From NCBI GenBank assembly GCA_001657295.1, contig LYSW01000019.1, forward strand, positions 1 to 63,508: a stretch of DNA of 63,508 nt. The letters are read 5' to 3'. Each line of letters begins with the position of its first letter. Positions within the stretch are counted from its first letter, which is position 1. The position numbers and the translations under genes are program-made. This document shows, piece by piece, positions 19,964 to 31,050 of this stretch. This DNA comes from Oceanicaulis sp. BBD 1991-10. GTDB taxonomy: Bacteria > Pseudomonadota > Alphaproteobacteria > Caulobacterales > Maricaulaceae. The notes beneath the pieces are model-generated. The model was given only the letters and a program-made list of their open reading frames with translations. It was not told the origin of the DNA and did no database searches.

Positions 19964-20374
19964 TCAGGCGTCCCGCAAGGTGGCGCGGGCGAAAAAAGTC
20001 AGGAAGAACAGCGCGACATACACGATGCCGACGCCGAAGAAGAGGGAGTGCTGGATCACGGCATCAAGGCCGCTGGCGGCGTTTTCAAGGGTGGCGAGAC
20101 CGGTCGGCGACAAGCCGGCGGAGCGGTTGATGTCCTCCAGCGTGTCGATGAAGCCGTTATGGATCAGCGCCGAGCCGTAGGCGATGCGCGCCAGGAAGGC
20201 CAAGACGAAGCTCAGGAAGAAGAAGGAAAAAAGCCGTAGCCAGAATCCCGCCTTGCGCAAAAAGGCCCAGATCGCCACGACATAGGCCGAAATCACCGTG
20301 AAGAAGACCGACACCCCCATCAAGAGGATGTTTTGGTATTCCACCATCTGTTCGATGACGTCGGCTTCAGTCAT
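19964..20374 (-). CDS. Multi-span membrane protein of unknown function
   Basis: A 136-residue protein with about three to four membrane segments: near 16-36 ([19 protein letters not shown]), 42-62 ([18 protein letters not shown]), a short linker, and near 108-130 ([17 protein letters not shown]). No family is recognised. The start MTEADVIEQ is preferred because AGGT lies 9 nt upstream; an ATG at 20404, 3 bp after the upstream stop, is the alternative. It sits between the 2OG oxygenase gene and pdhC with gaps of about 30 and 22 bp, so it is likely expressed with the pdh operon. Confidence 0.68.
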   Translation of the reverse strand: MTEADVIEQMVEYQNILLMGVSVFFTVISAYVVAIWAFLRKAGFWLRLFSFFFLSFVLAFLARIAYGSALIHNGFIDTLEDINRSAGLSPTGLATLENAASGLDAVIQHSLFFGVGIVYVALFFLTFFARATLRDA

Positions 20375-20407
20375 CCGTCTTGCACCTATCTTCCGGCCGC
20401 TCATGGC

Positions 20408-21130
20408 TCAGGCTTCTTGATCGAGAAACCACCCCACAACGCTCAGACGCGGCGCCTGCGCGACAGGCGTCACCATCGCCACGGCATGCTGGCAAGGCAC
20501 CGAGAACACGGTGAGCGCGTTGAACGCTGGCTCAAATCCGTCGATGACGCGCCCGCCCTCATCATAGAACAACAACGCGCCGCCCCAAGGCGACTTCCAT
20601 TGCCTGGAGAAACCGAGCGTGTAGGCGTAGATCCGGTCCGTAAATCCGTCATCATGCTTGGTCATGAAGTGACCGGGGTGATAGCTCGTCGCCTGCGTAT
20701 CTAGTCCTTTGATCTCGGCCCGGCCGGTGAGCGCGCGCGCAAACTCGATCACCGGGCTGGAGTTGAGAAAATCATGCACGCGGTTTAACGGCGCGTCAGG
20801 ATATTGCTCGCGTGCGCGTCGCCAGCCGCAGGGATAATTCAGATAGAAGAACTGAAAATCTGAATTCGCCAAGCCATAGATCTGCGCCTCGGTTTCCCCG
20901 CGCTCCCGGACATCGAGCGCCATATAGTCCTGCGCCGCATAATATCGGTGCCGCTCGCCGTCTCTGAAGGTGACCGACCATGGCGTCTCATGTTTCAGCG
21001 CATGCTCGATCGCGTCCGCGGACTCCGGCGCGAGGAGATCGGGGACCCGTCCCGTTCGGGCGAGTTCATCGCTCCACGCGGTTGGATCCAGATCCGGGTT
21101 GAGAGCCAGGCGGCCCGCCAATTCCGTCAT
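20408..21130 (-). CDS. 2-oxoglutarate/Fe(II)-dependent oxygenase
   Basis: A 240-residue protein with the double-stranded beta-helix signature of prolyl-4-hydroxylase-like 2OG oxygenases. The iron ligands are in TKHDDGF (HxD) and the distal His in PCQHAVAMV. The 2-oxoglutarate-binding Arg is in APRLSVVGWF. Family members hydroxylate protein or small-molecule substrates using O2 and 2-oxoglutarate. Its target is unknown; the position inside the pdh cluster does not by itself imply a PDH substrate. It starts 27 bp after pdhB. Confidence 0.82.
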   Translation of the reverse strand: MTELAGRLALNPDLDPTAWSDELARTGRVPDLLAPESADAIEHALKHETPWSVTFRDGERHRYYAAQDYMALDVRERGETEAQIYGLANSDFQFFYLNYPCGWRRAREQYPDAPLNRVHDFLNSSPVIEFARALTGRAEIKGLDTQATSYHPGHFMTKHDDGFTDRIYAYTLGFSRQWKSPWGGALLFYDEGGRVIDGFEPAFNALTVFSVPCQHAVAMVTPVAQAPRLSVVGWFLDQEA

Positions 21131-21157
21131 CAGCCGTCCTCTCCGAGCGCAAAGACC

Positions 21158-22531
21158 CTAGCCTGCATAGGTCACCTGTTTGACCGCCGACACGATGTCC
21201 TCGACGCCAGGAAGCGATAAGGCTTCCAGATTGGCGGCGTAGGGCAGCGGCACGTCTTTCTGGAAAACGCGGGCGGGCGGAGCGTCGAGATAGTCGAACG
21301 CTTCATCCACGACGCGCGCCGCGATCTCCGCGCCAACGCCATGCTGGCCCCAACCTTCCTCCGCGCAGACGATGCGATTGGTCTTCTTCACAGACTTAAT
21401 CACCGTATCCGTGTCCAGCGGCCGCAGCGTGCGAAGATCGATGACTTCCGCGGAAACGCCTTCACCGGCCAGCCGCTCCGCCGCCTCAAGCGCGAAGCCG
21501 ACCATGCGCGAATGGGCCGTGATGGTCACATCCGCACCCTCCCGGCGCACTTTGGCCTTGCCGATCGGCAGCACCCAATCGTCCACGTCCGGGATCTGAA
21601 AACTCTCGCCATAAATCAGCTCGTGCTCCAGGAAGACGACCGGATTGGGGTCGCGAATTGCCGCTTTCAAGAGCCCTTTGGCGTCGGCCGCGTCGTAGGG
21701 CGCGATGACTTTCAGCCCCGGGACATGGGCGTACCAGCTGGAATAGTCCTGACTGTGCTGCGCCGCGACGCGGGACGCCGCGCCGTTCGGCCCCCGGAAC
21801 ACGATCGGACACCCCATCTGCCCCCCGGACATGTAAAGCGTCTTCGCCGCCGAGTTGATCAGGTGATCGATCGCCTGCATGGCGAAATTGAAAGTCATGA
21901 ATTCGACGATCGGCTTAAGACCGCCGAATGCGGCGCCGACGCCCAGTCCGGCGAAGCCATGCTCGGTGATCGGCGTGTCGACCACGCGCCGCTCCCCGAA
22001 TTCCTGCAGCAATTCGCGGGTGACTTTGTAGGCGCCCTGATATTCCGCGACCTCTTCGCCCATGACGAAGACCGTGTCGTCCCGCCGCATCTCTTCGGCC
22101 ATCGCGTCACGCAACGCATCGCGCACCGTGATATCCACCATTTCGGTCCCGGCGGGGATTTCAGGATCGTTCGCCGCCACAGGCGGCGCCGGCGGCGCTG
22201 AAGATTCGACGACCGGCATTGTCGCAGGCGCCGGCGCAGGCTCGGCGGCGGCCGGCGCCGGCGCGGAGCCAAGCGCGCTTTCATCTTCGCCGTCCTCCAG
22301 GAGGATCGCGATCGGAGCGTTGACCTTCACGCCTTCCGCGCCCTCCTCGATGAGAAGCTTGGCGACGACGCCCTCCTCGACCGCTTCGACCTCCATCGTC
22401 GCCTTATCGGTTTCGATCTCGGCGATGACGTCGCCGGAGGACACGGTATCCCCGACTTTGACATTCCACTTCGCCAAATTGCCCTCCTCCATGGTGGGCG
22501 ACAGGGCGGGCATCAATACTTCGATGGGCAT
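21158..22531 (-). CDS. pdhB: Pyruvate dehydrogenase E1 beta subunit with N-terminal lipoyl domain
   Basis: A 457-residue protein. Residues 1-78 form a biotinyl/lipoyl domain with the lipoylation motif [15 protein letters not shown]. An Ala/Pro linker follows, then the E1-beta thiamine-diphosphate module ([18 protein letters not shown], then the transketolase C-terminal domain with [14 protein letters not shown]). Lipoyl-bearing E1-beta is known in alphaproteobacteria such as Zymomonas and Sinorhizobium. It pairs with PdhA to decarboxylate pyruvate. The ATG overlaps the stop of the MAPEG gene by one base (TGATG), so the two are translationally coupled although functionally unrelated. Confidence 0.95.
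   Translation of the reverse strand: MPIEVLMPALSPTMEEGNLAKWNVKVGDTVSSGDVIAEIETDKATMEVEAVEEGVVAKLLIEEGAEGVKVNAPIAILLEDGEDESALGSAPAPAAAEPAPAPATMPVVESSAPPAPPVAANDPEIPAGTEMVDITVRDALRDAMAEEMRRDDTVFVMGEEVAEYQGAYKVTRELLQEFGERRVVDTPITEHGFAGLGVGAAFGGLKPIVEFMTFNFAMQAIDHLINSAAKTLYMSGGQMGCPIVFRGPNGAASRVAAQHSQDYSSWYAHVPGLKVIAPYDAADAKGLLKAAIRDPNPVVFLEHELIYGESFQIPDVDDWVLPIGKAKVRREGADVTITAHSRMVGFALEAAERLAGEGVSAEVIDLRTLRPLDTDTVIKSVKKTNRIVCAEEGWGQHGVGAEIAARVVDEAFDYLDAPPARVFQKDVPLPYAANLEALSLPGVEDIVSAVKQVTYAG
22480..22515. repeat. 36-bp exact repeat, copy in pdhB lipoyl domain
   Basis: Partner of 19890-19925. Recombination between these direct copies would delete most of pdhB, the oxygenase gene and the small membrane gene, and fuse the two lipoyl domains in frame. 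Confidence 0.85.
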
Positions 22532-22935
22532 CAGGCGGCTCCGCTGAACGGAAGGATTTGGAACAGGATGATGAGGGTGCCCGCCGCCGCGACCGTCCAG
22601 GCCAGGGTGCGCAGCAGCGGCACGCCGAACCAGTAAAGCGGCGCATAGATCGCGCGGCCGGCCACGAAGAGCCAGCCGCCGAGCGCGGTCATTTCATTGC
22701 TTCGATCCAGCACGAGAACGAGCAGGACCAGCGGGACATGCATGAGAAGCGCTTCGACCATGTTTTGATTGGCGCGTTTGGCGCGGCAGGTCAGACGGCT
22801 TTCATCCGCCAACCCGTCACGGGCGCCGAGCAGAGTCTTGGGCGGATGCTCCAGATTGGAGAAGATCGCCTGGACCACGACCATGACCATGAAAATCAGG
22901 ATGGAGACGCTGAGAAGGCTGGCGTCGATCGGCAT
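22531..22935 (-). CDS. MAPEG-family membrane protein
   Basis: A 134-residue protein with four predicted membrane spans. It has the MAPEG-like pattern [20 protein letters not shown] after a charged loop, and [20 protein letters not shown] in the third and fourth spans. The family includes glutathione-dependent membrane enzymes, but short bacterial members are mostly uncharacterised. It overlaps its upstream neighbour by one base (TAATG) and pdhB downstream by one base (TGATG), so it is locked into the pdh operon. Confidence 0.78.
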   Translation of the reverse strand: MPIDASLLSVSILIFMVMVVVQAIFSNLEHPPKTLLGARDGLADESRLTCRAKRANQNMVEALLMHVPLVLLVLVLDRSNEMTALGGWLFVAGRAIYAPLYWFGVPLLRTLAWTVAAAGTLIILFQILPFSGAA

Positions 22936-24389
22936 TAATTCGCTCCCTGAAGGCTGGCTTGCATCGCCAACAACTGATCGCGGCTTTCACCGCTCACGCC
23001 TGTGGACAGACCCGCCTCGACATAGGTCAGCGCGCGCGCCGGGTCCTCGCTCAGATAGCTCTGCGCCAGGCCGCGATTGGCCCAGGCCCGGATCAGGGCG
23101 TTCAGAAAGTCGGGCTCCTGATTGTCCAGGGCCAGAATGGCTTCGTAGTGGGCCCGCGCCCGCTCGATCGAACCGACGGCGCTTTGGGTCCCGGCGGCGA
23201 AGAGACGCGCCCAACGGTCTCCAGGGTCCTGCGCCGCCGCCATCTCCACGATGGCGAGCGCACGATCGGCGTCGGCGGCGTCGCCGTAGCCGGGACCGGA
23301 AAGCAGTGAGGCGAAAAAGACCAGCGCCGGCGGGGGCGCTTGGTCAAACGCTTGCGAGACTTGAGTGAATGCAGCCTGCGCCGTCGGCAGATCCATCCGG
23401 AAGGCCGCCGTCAGCCCGTCGGACAAAACTCGGTAGGCCGGGTCTATCCGCCGCCCAAGATCAGGGGCCGCGGCGTCGAGAAACGCCAACAGGAAGGGCG
23501 AGGCTAAAGCATCGCCGCCGAGCAGGCGGTAGGGATCGCTGACCGCGTTCGCATTCGCCAGCATGACGAAGCCCAAGTCGCGTTCCGGCAAGAACGCAAC
23601 CAGCGCCCCGGAATGGTCTGGGTCGTCCTGGCCGAAGGACCAAATGACGGGCTCGCCTCCAATCTCATGCACGAACCATCCCACAGCCGCCGGGCCGGCC
23701 CGCCCGTCATTCAGCGTGAAGGGTGTGAACGCGCGGTCCAGTCCTGCCGTGTCGAGCACTCCGCCGGCCTGCATGGCGGCGACGATCCGGGCCATGTCGG
23801 CCACCGACATGCGCAATCCGGCGTGAGCGCCCAGAAAGGGGCTGTCATGGCACTGCGCGCCGGCAGGACTTTGAATATGCGTGCAGAAATAATCCGCCAG
23901 GCTGCGCCCTGACGCCGCTTCGATCACCGGGCCCAGGCGCGCATAGCGGTTCGTGCCGTAGACATAGGTCTCGCCGGGAATCCCCTCGCTGACATGGCCT
24001 GCCAAATGCGCCAGCGTGACGCTGTCCGGTCCTGTCCACTCGCCATCCCAGCTCGACAGCGGATCCTCCAGCGAAAGCCGGCCGTCGGCTTCCAGCTGAA
24101 CCAGGGCGAGCGCCGTGACCGCTTTGCTGACCGAGGCGAAGCGCAACACGGTGTCCTGTTGGAACGCCTCGCCTTCACGCGTGACGCCAAAGGCGCGTTC
24201 ATGCACGATCCGACCGCCTTCAATCACGGCGACCGCGCCGCCGGGCACGTCCAAAGCCTGAAAGCCCGCCGCGATATCGGCGTCCAGCCCGGCTGCATCA
24301 AACCCAGGCGGGGAAGGCTGCGCTGCAGCCTGGCCGAGGGTGACGAGCCCGATCGCCGCGCTGGCGAGACTGGTCATGACAGGTCCCAT
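22935..24389 (-). CDS. Serine hydrolase of the beta-lactamase/penicillin-binding class C family with TPR-like tail
   Basis: A 484-residue exported protein. A signal peptide (to about AAAQ, residue 24) precedes a class C beta-lactamase-type domain with the nucleophile motif SVSK (Ser86, Lys89) and a candidate second motif around YGTNRY. The C-terminal 150 residues are Ala-rich paired helices resembling TPR repeats (ARAHYEAILALDNQEP). Family members are D-aminopeptidases, esterases or peptidoglycan-related hydrolases rather than resistance enzymes. Possible starts are TTG 24395, ATG 24389 and ATG 24377 (the last with GGGA upstream); 24389 is chosen provisionally. It follows pdhA almost without a gap. 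Confidence 0.78.
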   Translation of the reverse strand: MGPVMTSLASAAIGLVTLGQAAAQPSPPGFDAAGLDADIAAGFQALDVPGGAVAVIEGGRIVHERAFGVTREGEAFQQDTVLRFASVSKAVTALALVQLEADGRLSLEDPLSSWDGEWTGPDSVTLAHLAGHVSEGIPGETYVYGTNRYARLGPVIEAASGRSLADYFCTHIQSPAGAQCHDSPFLGAHAGLRMSVADMARIVAAMQAGGVLDTAGLDRAFTPFTLNDGRAGPAAVGWFVHEIGGEPVIWSFGQDDPDHSGALVAFLPERDLGFVMLANANAVSDPYRLLGGDALASPFLLAFLDAAAPDLGRRIDPAYRVLSDGLTAAFRMDLPTAQAAFTQVSQAFDQAPPPALVFFASLLSGPGYGDAADADRALAIVEMAAAQDPGDRWARLFAAGTQSAVGSIERARAHYEAILALDNQEPDFLNALIRAWANRGLAQSYLSEDPARALTYVEAGLSTGVSGESRDQLLAMQASLQGAN

Positions 24390-24396
24390 ACCCAAC

Positions 24397-25419
24397 TCAG
24401 TCTCCGACGAGCACGTCGGTCCAAAGCTCGGACGGATCAGGTTCCGGGCTTTCCTTGGCGAAGTCGGCGGAGGCGGCCGCGACGGCTTTCGCTTCCTTGT
24501 CGATCATCTTAAGCGCGTCTTCATCGGCCCAGCCGGCTTCAAGGATTTTCGCGCGCGCCAGGTCGATCGGATCGTGGTGCTCGCGCACCTCGTTGACTTC
24601 CTCGCGGGTGCGGTATTTCGCCGGATCGGACATGGAATGACCGCGATAGCGATAGGTCTTCATTTCGAGAATGAAGGGCCCCTTCCCGGACCGGGCGTGC
24701 TCCGCGGCCTTGGACGCCGCCTCATGGACCGCCACGACGTCCATGCCGTCCACTTCCTCGCCCGGGATGCCGAAACTGATCCCGCGCTTGTAAAGATGGG
24801 TCTCCGAGCTGGCGCGCTTAACGCTGGTGCCCATGGCGTACTGATTGTTTTCGATCACGAAGATGACCGGCAAGTCCCAGAGCTTGGCCATGTTGAAGGT
24901 CTCGTAGACCTGGCCCTGGTTGGCCGCGCCGTCACCGAAATAGGTCGCGCTGACATGGCCGTTGTCCTTGTATTTGTTGGCGAAGGCGAGGCCCGCTCCG
25001 ATCGGCACTTGCGCGCCGACGATGCCGTGGCCGCCGAAGAACTGCTTTTCGCGCGAGAACATGTGCATGCTCCCGCCCTTGCCTTTGGAATATCCGCCGA
25101 TCCGGCCGGTCAGCTCGGCCATCACGCCGTCCGCCTCCATCCCGGTCGCCAGCATGTGGCCGTGATCGCGATACCCGGTGATCACCTGGTCGCCCTCGCG
25201 CAGGGCGCCCTGGACGCCGACCACGACGGCCTCCTGGCCGATATAGAGATGGCAGAAGCCCGCGATCAGGCCCATGCCGTATAGCTGGCCCGCCTTCTCC
25301 TCAAAGCGGCGGATCACCAGCATGTCGCGATACCAGCCGAGCATCTGCTCTTTGGTGACCGACAGCTTGGGCTTGGTCGATTTGGCTCTGGAAGACGAGG
25401 AGGACTTACGCGCCGCCAT
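24397..25419 (-). CDS. pdhA: Pyruvate dehydrogenase E1 alpha subunit
   Basis: A 340-residue thiamine-diphosphate enzyme. The ThDP/Mg motif is GDGAANQGQVYETFN, and the active-site loop YRYRGHSMSDPAKYR matches the loop that is phosphorylated in mitochondrial E1-alpha. The N-terminus has a Ser/Lys-rich lead (MAARKSSSSSRAKS). With PdhB it decarboxylates pyruvate and acetylates lipoamide, feeding citrate synthase (gltA at 44.3 kb). It is first in the cluster; its promoter should lie in 25420-25543, which carries a perfect 8-bp inverted repeat. No clear ribosome-binding site is seen. Confidence 0.95.
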   Translation of the reverse strand: MAARKSSSSSRAKSTKPKLSVTKEQMLGWYRDMLVIRRFEEKAGQLYGMGLIAGFCHLYIGQEAVVVGVQGALREGDQVITGYRDHGHMLATGMEADGVMAELTGRIGGYSKGKGGSMHMFSREKQFFGGHGIVGAQVPIGAGLAFANKYKDNGHVSATYFGDGAANQGQVYETFNMAKLWDLPVIFVIENNQYAMGTSVKRASSETHLYKRGISFGIPGEEVDGMDVVAVHEAASKAAEHARSGKGPFILEMKTYRYRGHSMSDPAKYRTREEVNEVREHHDPIDLARAKILEAGWADEDALKMIDKEAKAVAAASADFAKESPEPDPSELWTDVLVGD

Positions 25420-25454
25420 TTATTTTGCACGCGAACATAATGGGTCCGCGCTCC

Positions 25455-25472
25455 CTGTTCGATCTCGAACAG
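25455..25472. promoter_or_regulatory. Inverted repeat upstream of pdhA, candidate operator
   Basis: CTGTTCGA and TCGAACAG are perfect 8-bp complementary arms separated by TC, lying 36-53 bp before the pdhA ATG. The two-fold symmetry and short spacer suit a dimeric regulator, and there is no T tract to suggest a terminator. It is not the LexA box of this group, which is a direct repeat with 7-bp spacing. The binding protein is unknown. Confidence 0.5.
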
Positions 25473-25543
25473 GCTTTAGCAGCCGTTCCGGCTTGCGGTA
25501 AAGCGATGATTTTATTACGCGAGCGAACTAATTTCTGAAAACG

Positions 25544-25861
25544 CTAACCGCGCGGATGGACATCCAGCGTCACGACGACATCGTCGGGATGAGCAAAGCG
25601 CAGAACCGCCCGCGCCCGCTCTTCGAGATAATCCACGTCAATCTCGGCGCCTTCGCCATCAATCTTCAAGCGCGCGACGCGATCCTCCATGGCCAAACGC
25701 TCGGCCCGCACAGCATCAAGCTGCGCGCGCGTCTCCGCGATTTCGGTCTGGATCACCATCTGATTGCGCACGCCCTGCTCGCCGGTCCAGGCATGATAGC
25801 CCAGATATGCGATCACCAGCAGCAGCCCGCCTAATGGGATGAAGCGCTTCAGCGCGTCCAT
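25544..25861 (-). CDS. ftsB: Septum formation initiator, FtsB/DivIC-like
   Basis: A 105-residue bitopic membrane protein. A short cytoplasmic N-terminus precedes one membrane span (about 10-26, FIPLGGLLLVIAYLGYHAW). A coiled coil follows (about 38-75) and then the DivIC-like ending YLEERARAVLRFAHPDDVVV. FtsB links FtsL and FtsQ in the divisome. Its position between eno and pdhA is common in proteobacteria. GGGAGTGGG lies just before the ATG. Confidence 0.85.
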   Translation of the reverse strand: MDALKRFIPLGGLLLVIAYLGYHAWTGEQGVRNQMVIQTEIAETRAQLDAVRAERLAMEDRVARLKIDGEGAEIDVDYLEERARAVLRFAHPDDVVVTLDVHPRG

Positions 25862-25941
25862 ATCCCACTCCCATCCACCGTCCGCCTTTTGCGGATCGAA
25901 CGGAAGACACGCTAGGTCAGTTCGGTAAAGGAAGCGTTAGG

Positions 25942-25967
25942 ACGAATCGAGTCCGCGGATGATTCGT
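25942..25967. repeat. Inverted repeat containing two GANTC sites
   Basis: ACGAATC and GATTCGT are perfect 7-bp arms around a 12-nt loop, in the region between eno and ftsB. Each arm includes a GANTC, the target of the CcrM methylase in this bacterial group. It may be a regulatory site for ftsB or chance. Confidence 0.35.
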
Positions 25968-26031
25968 GTGGTGTCCGCACCGTGTCTCACCGGCTGAGCA
26001 AAGCGCCGAGCCGGGACGTTTCAGGCTTGAT

Positions 26032-26057
26032 TCCCGGATCACCGCCGGTGTCCGGGA
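26032..26057 (-). terminator. Strong stem-loop downstream of eno
   Basis: TCCCGGA and TCCGGGA are perfect arms, and the inner bases CACCG/CGGTG extend the stem with a single bulge. It starts about 35 bp beyond the eno stop. No U run follows in the eno direction, so termination would be weak or depend on Rho. Confidence 0.4.
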
Positions 26058-26092
26058 CGACACCTCGAACCGTCTGAAGTGGCGAAACGCCC

Positions 26093-27484
<1,392 letters not shown>

Positions 27485-27523
27485 TCTGATAACTGCCGGC
27501 GCGACACTGCGCCAGGGGCGAAA

Positions 27524-27706
27524 TCAGTCGTCTTTGGGCTCAAGAATCTGGCGGCCGCGATACATGCCGGACTTCAGGTCGACATGGTGCGGGCGGCGCA
27601 TCTCGCCGCTATCCTTGTCCTCGATATAGGCCGTGGCGTTCACAGCATCGTGGGCGCGGCGCATGCCGCGCTTGGACTTGGTGATTTTACTCTTGGGGAC
27701 CGCCAT
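27524..27706 (-). CDS. rpmF: 50S ribosomal protein L32
   Basis: A 60-residue ribosomal protein: [20 protein letters not shown] is the L32 signature, followed by the alphaproteobacterial ending with [16 protein letters not shown]. It lacks the Cys zinc ligands of other L32 forms. The ATG at 27706 has an AGGAGA site 4-9 bases upstream. It is a single gene with its own terminator; the usual partners plsX/fabH are not adjacent. Confidence 0.95.
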   Translation of the reverse strand: MAVPKSKITKSKRGMRRAHDAVNATAYIEDKDSGEMRRPHHVDLKSGMYRGRQILEPKDD

Positions 27707-27821
27707 GGGTCTCTCCTGCACTCAAGGTGTGTAGAACTGGTCGCTGCCGGGCGCCCCGATCAGCCGAGCGGCGGGTGATACAGGTTTAGGGCTTGCGGGG
27801 CAAGAGGCGGGGTTGAGCTTC

Positions 27822-27835
27822 TACACCAAGCGGCT
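27822..27835. repeat. 14-bp direct repeat, left copy (displaced pyrG end)
   Basis: TACACCAAGCGGCT, identical to 28830-28843. On the minus strand it reads AGCCGCTTGGTGTA then G, giving the pyrG C-terminal codons and a TAG stop. Similarity continues for a few more bases with a one-base gap (AGCA-AGCC against AGCAGAGCC). Confidence 0.8.
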
Positions 27836-27862
27836 TGCTGGAGATTTATACCAATATCCCGG

Positions 27863-28795
27863 TCACTTTTTCTTCGCGCTGAGCTTGTCCTCAACCATGG
27901 AGATGTAAGAGACCGGATTATTGGCTTGGAATTCAGCTATGGCGTGTTTGCGGCCTGATAATTCAATAGCGAATTTGCCTAATTCCATCACGACCGGCGT
28001 TGCTGCCACAGCTGTGGCCCCCAACCCCATACCGGCAGAAGTCGCCAAGAAAGTCGCAAGCCCTCCCCCTGCCAAGAGCTTGCTACTCAATAGAGTCGTC
28101 AAGGATTGCTTTGTAAGCTCGAACCCGTGCTTCTTTGCTGCACTTTCGTAATTGAGCTTCAACCGCTCCAGTTCTTCTACGATCTGAGAATGAGACAAGT
28201 CTTGAAAAGAATCAACGGCGAACTTCCTGAAATTCAACAAAGCCTTACGGGCTTCCCGATCTTCACGGAAAGCGATGATCTCAGCCCAGGACAGCTTTGT
28301 CACGTCAACTAGCGATAAGCTTTGGAAAATCAAAGAGAGCACGTCTCGGTCCGTGCCACCAGGTGCCAATCCGTCTGAAACAAACTGTTGAAGGTTCCAA
28401 TCTGCAATTAATTTGCGATACCTTACCCATAAATCGTTCTCAGGCAGTGAAATCGTATCTTCGATCTCTCGAAGTGCATTTAAACCATTCTTTTCAATAA
28501 AGACGCTTTTCTCGTCTGGGTGTTTGGCAAAATATCTTATTAGGCCGTTGTAAAATAATGCATTATTCAGGGCATAGTAGCTTGATCGATCAAGGTTCCA
28601 ATAATCTGGCATTATCCCTTTGTAGAACTCGTCACTCTGCGCAAAAACAAGCTCCTCGCCTGCTCCGAGTCCCACGGATTTAACGGCGTCTAAAACAAGC
28701 TCTGCCAATGGCATAATTGGAACCACATTGTCAAAGTAAAGTGCCGACTCCTTAGAGTTCCATGACAGGGCAGTATAAGGGGCTGCGATTTTCAT
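27863..28795 (-). CDS. AT-rich orphan protein with glycine-rich hydrophobic segment, unknown function
   Basis: A 310-residue protein that I do not recognise. The N-terminal 195 residues look globular and mixed alpha/beta (begins MKIAAPYTALSWNSKESALY). Residues about 197-230 are charged and helical (IVEELERLKLNYESAAKK). About 240-270 is a hydrophobic Gly/Ala-rich stretch (LLAGGGLATFLATSAGMGLG), compatible with one membrane hairpin or a glycine-zipper insertion segment. A short basic tail follows, ending AKKK. Codon use and base composition are clearly more AT-rich than all neighbours, which argues for horizontal transfer. It lies between 14-bp repeats derived from the pyrG end. Single-gene islands of this kind often encode phage defence or toxins; that is only a hypothesis here. 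Confidence 0.72.
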   Translation of the reverse strand: MKIAAPYTALSWNSKESALYFDNVVPIMPLAELVLDAVKSVGLGAGEELVFAQSDEFYKGIMPDYWNLDRSSYYALNNALFYNGLIRYFAKHPDEKSVFIEKNGLNALREIEDTISLPENDLWVRYRKLIADWNLQQFVSDGLAPGGTDRDVLSLIFQSLSLVDVTKLSWAEIIAFREDREARKALLNFRKFAVDSFQDLSHSQIVEELERLKLNYESAAKKHGFELTKQSLTTLLSSKLLAGGGLATFLATSAGMGLGATAVAATPVVMELGKFAIELSGRKHAIAEFQANNPVSYISMVEDKLSAKKK

Positions 28796-28807
28796 CTTTC
28801 AGTCAGC

Positions 28808-30508
<1,701 letters not shown>

Positions 30509-30620
30509 TTAGGCAGTGAATTTCTCAGCGATCGCGTCAGGGCGCCGGTCTGCGCCCGTAGCCCGGCCGCCGCCTGCGGGAGACCGCCCGGATCGAAAAC
30601 TTCGAGCAGACCGCCCGCGC

Positions 30621-31001
30621 CTAGCGTCCCGGCAATGACGGCGCGTCAGCAGGCGGGTCTTCGGCGGGCGCGTCTTCAGCCGGCGCCTCGTCGGCGGGAA
30701 TTTCATCGAGCGCGTCGAAGTCGAACAAACCGCCTTCTTCCTCGGTGGTTTGCTCGATGATGGACTGGTTGCGCGTGTCGGCGCCGGAAAAGATCGCCAG
30801 CACGATGCAGATGCCCATGAAGGCGATGCCCAGAAACATCGTCGTGCGGGTCAAGAGATTCGCCGCGCCGGCGCCGCTCATCATGCCCCCGGGACCGCCG
30901 CCGCCAATGCCGAGCGCGCCGCCCTCCGAGCGCTGCATCAAAATCACCGCGACCATGGCGACGGTGACAAGCAACAAAATGATCAGAAGTACGATGGTCA
31001 T
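30621..31001 (-). CDS. secG: Preprotein translocase subunit SecG
   Basis: A 126-residue inner-membrane protein. Two membrane spans (about 2-21 and 54-73) flank the conserved loop QRSEGGALGIGGG and LLTRTTMFLGIAFMG. SecG assists SecYEG-mediated export. The C-terminal 45 residues are an acidic Pro/Ala/Glu/Asp-rich tail (EDAPAEDPPADAP), longer than in enterobacteria but usual in this group. It lies between tpiA and pyrG, as in many alphaproteobacteria; the 163 bp to pyrG contain no visible gene. Confidence 0.93.
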   Translation of the reverse strand: MTIVLLIILLLVTVAMVAVILMQRSEGGALGIGGGGPGGMMSGAGAANLLTRTTMFLGIAFMGICIVLAIFSGADTRNQSIIEQTTEEEGGLFDFDALDEIPADEAPAEDAPAEDPPADAPSLPGR

Positions 31002-31050
31002 GTCAGACGGCGATCCGTGCTTTTGGGTGCGCCGCGGACTGCCGCGCGCT

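Noticed and set aside
18484-20130. 548-codon plus-strand open frame opposite pdhC
   Set aside because: Covers pdhC in antisense; composition is Arg-rich and low complexity.
25455-25472. Inverted repeat before pdhA as a LexA box
   Set aside because: It is GTTC-N6-GAAC, an inverted arrangement with the wrong spacing, whereas the lexA promoter shows the direct repeat GTTC-N7-GTTC.
28106-28500. Two short plus-strand frames inside the AT-rich gene as an antitoxin or partner
   Set aside because: They are antisense, lack ribosome-binding sites and overlap each other; no support for a second gene in the element.
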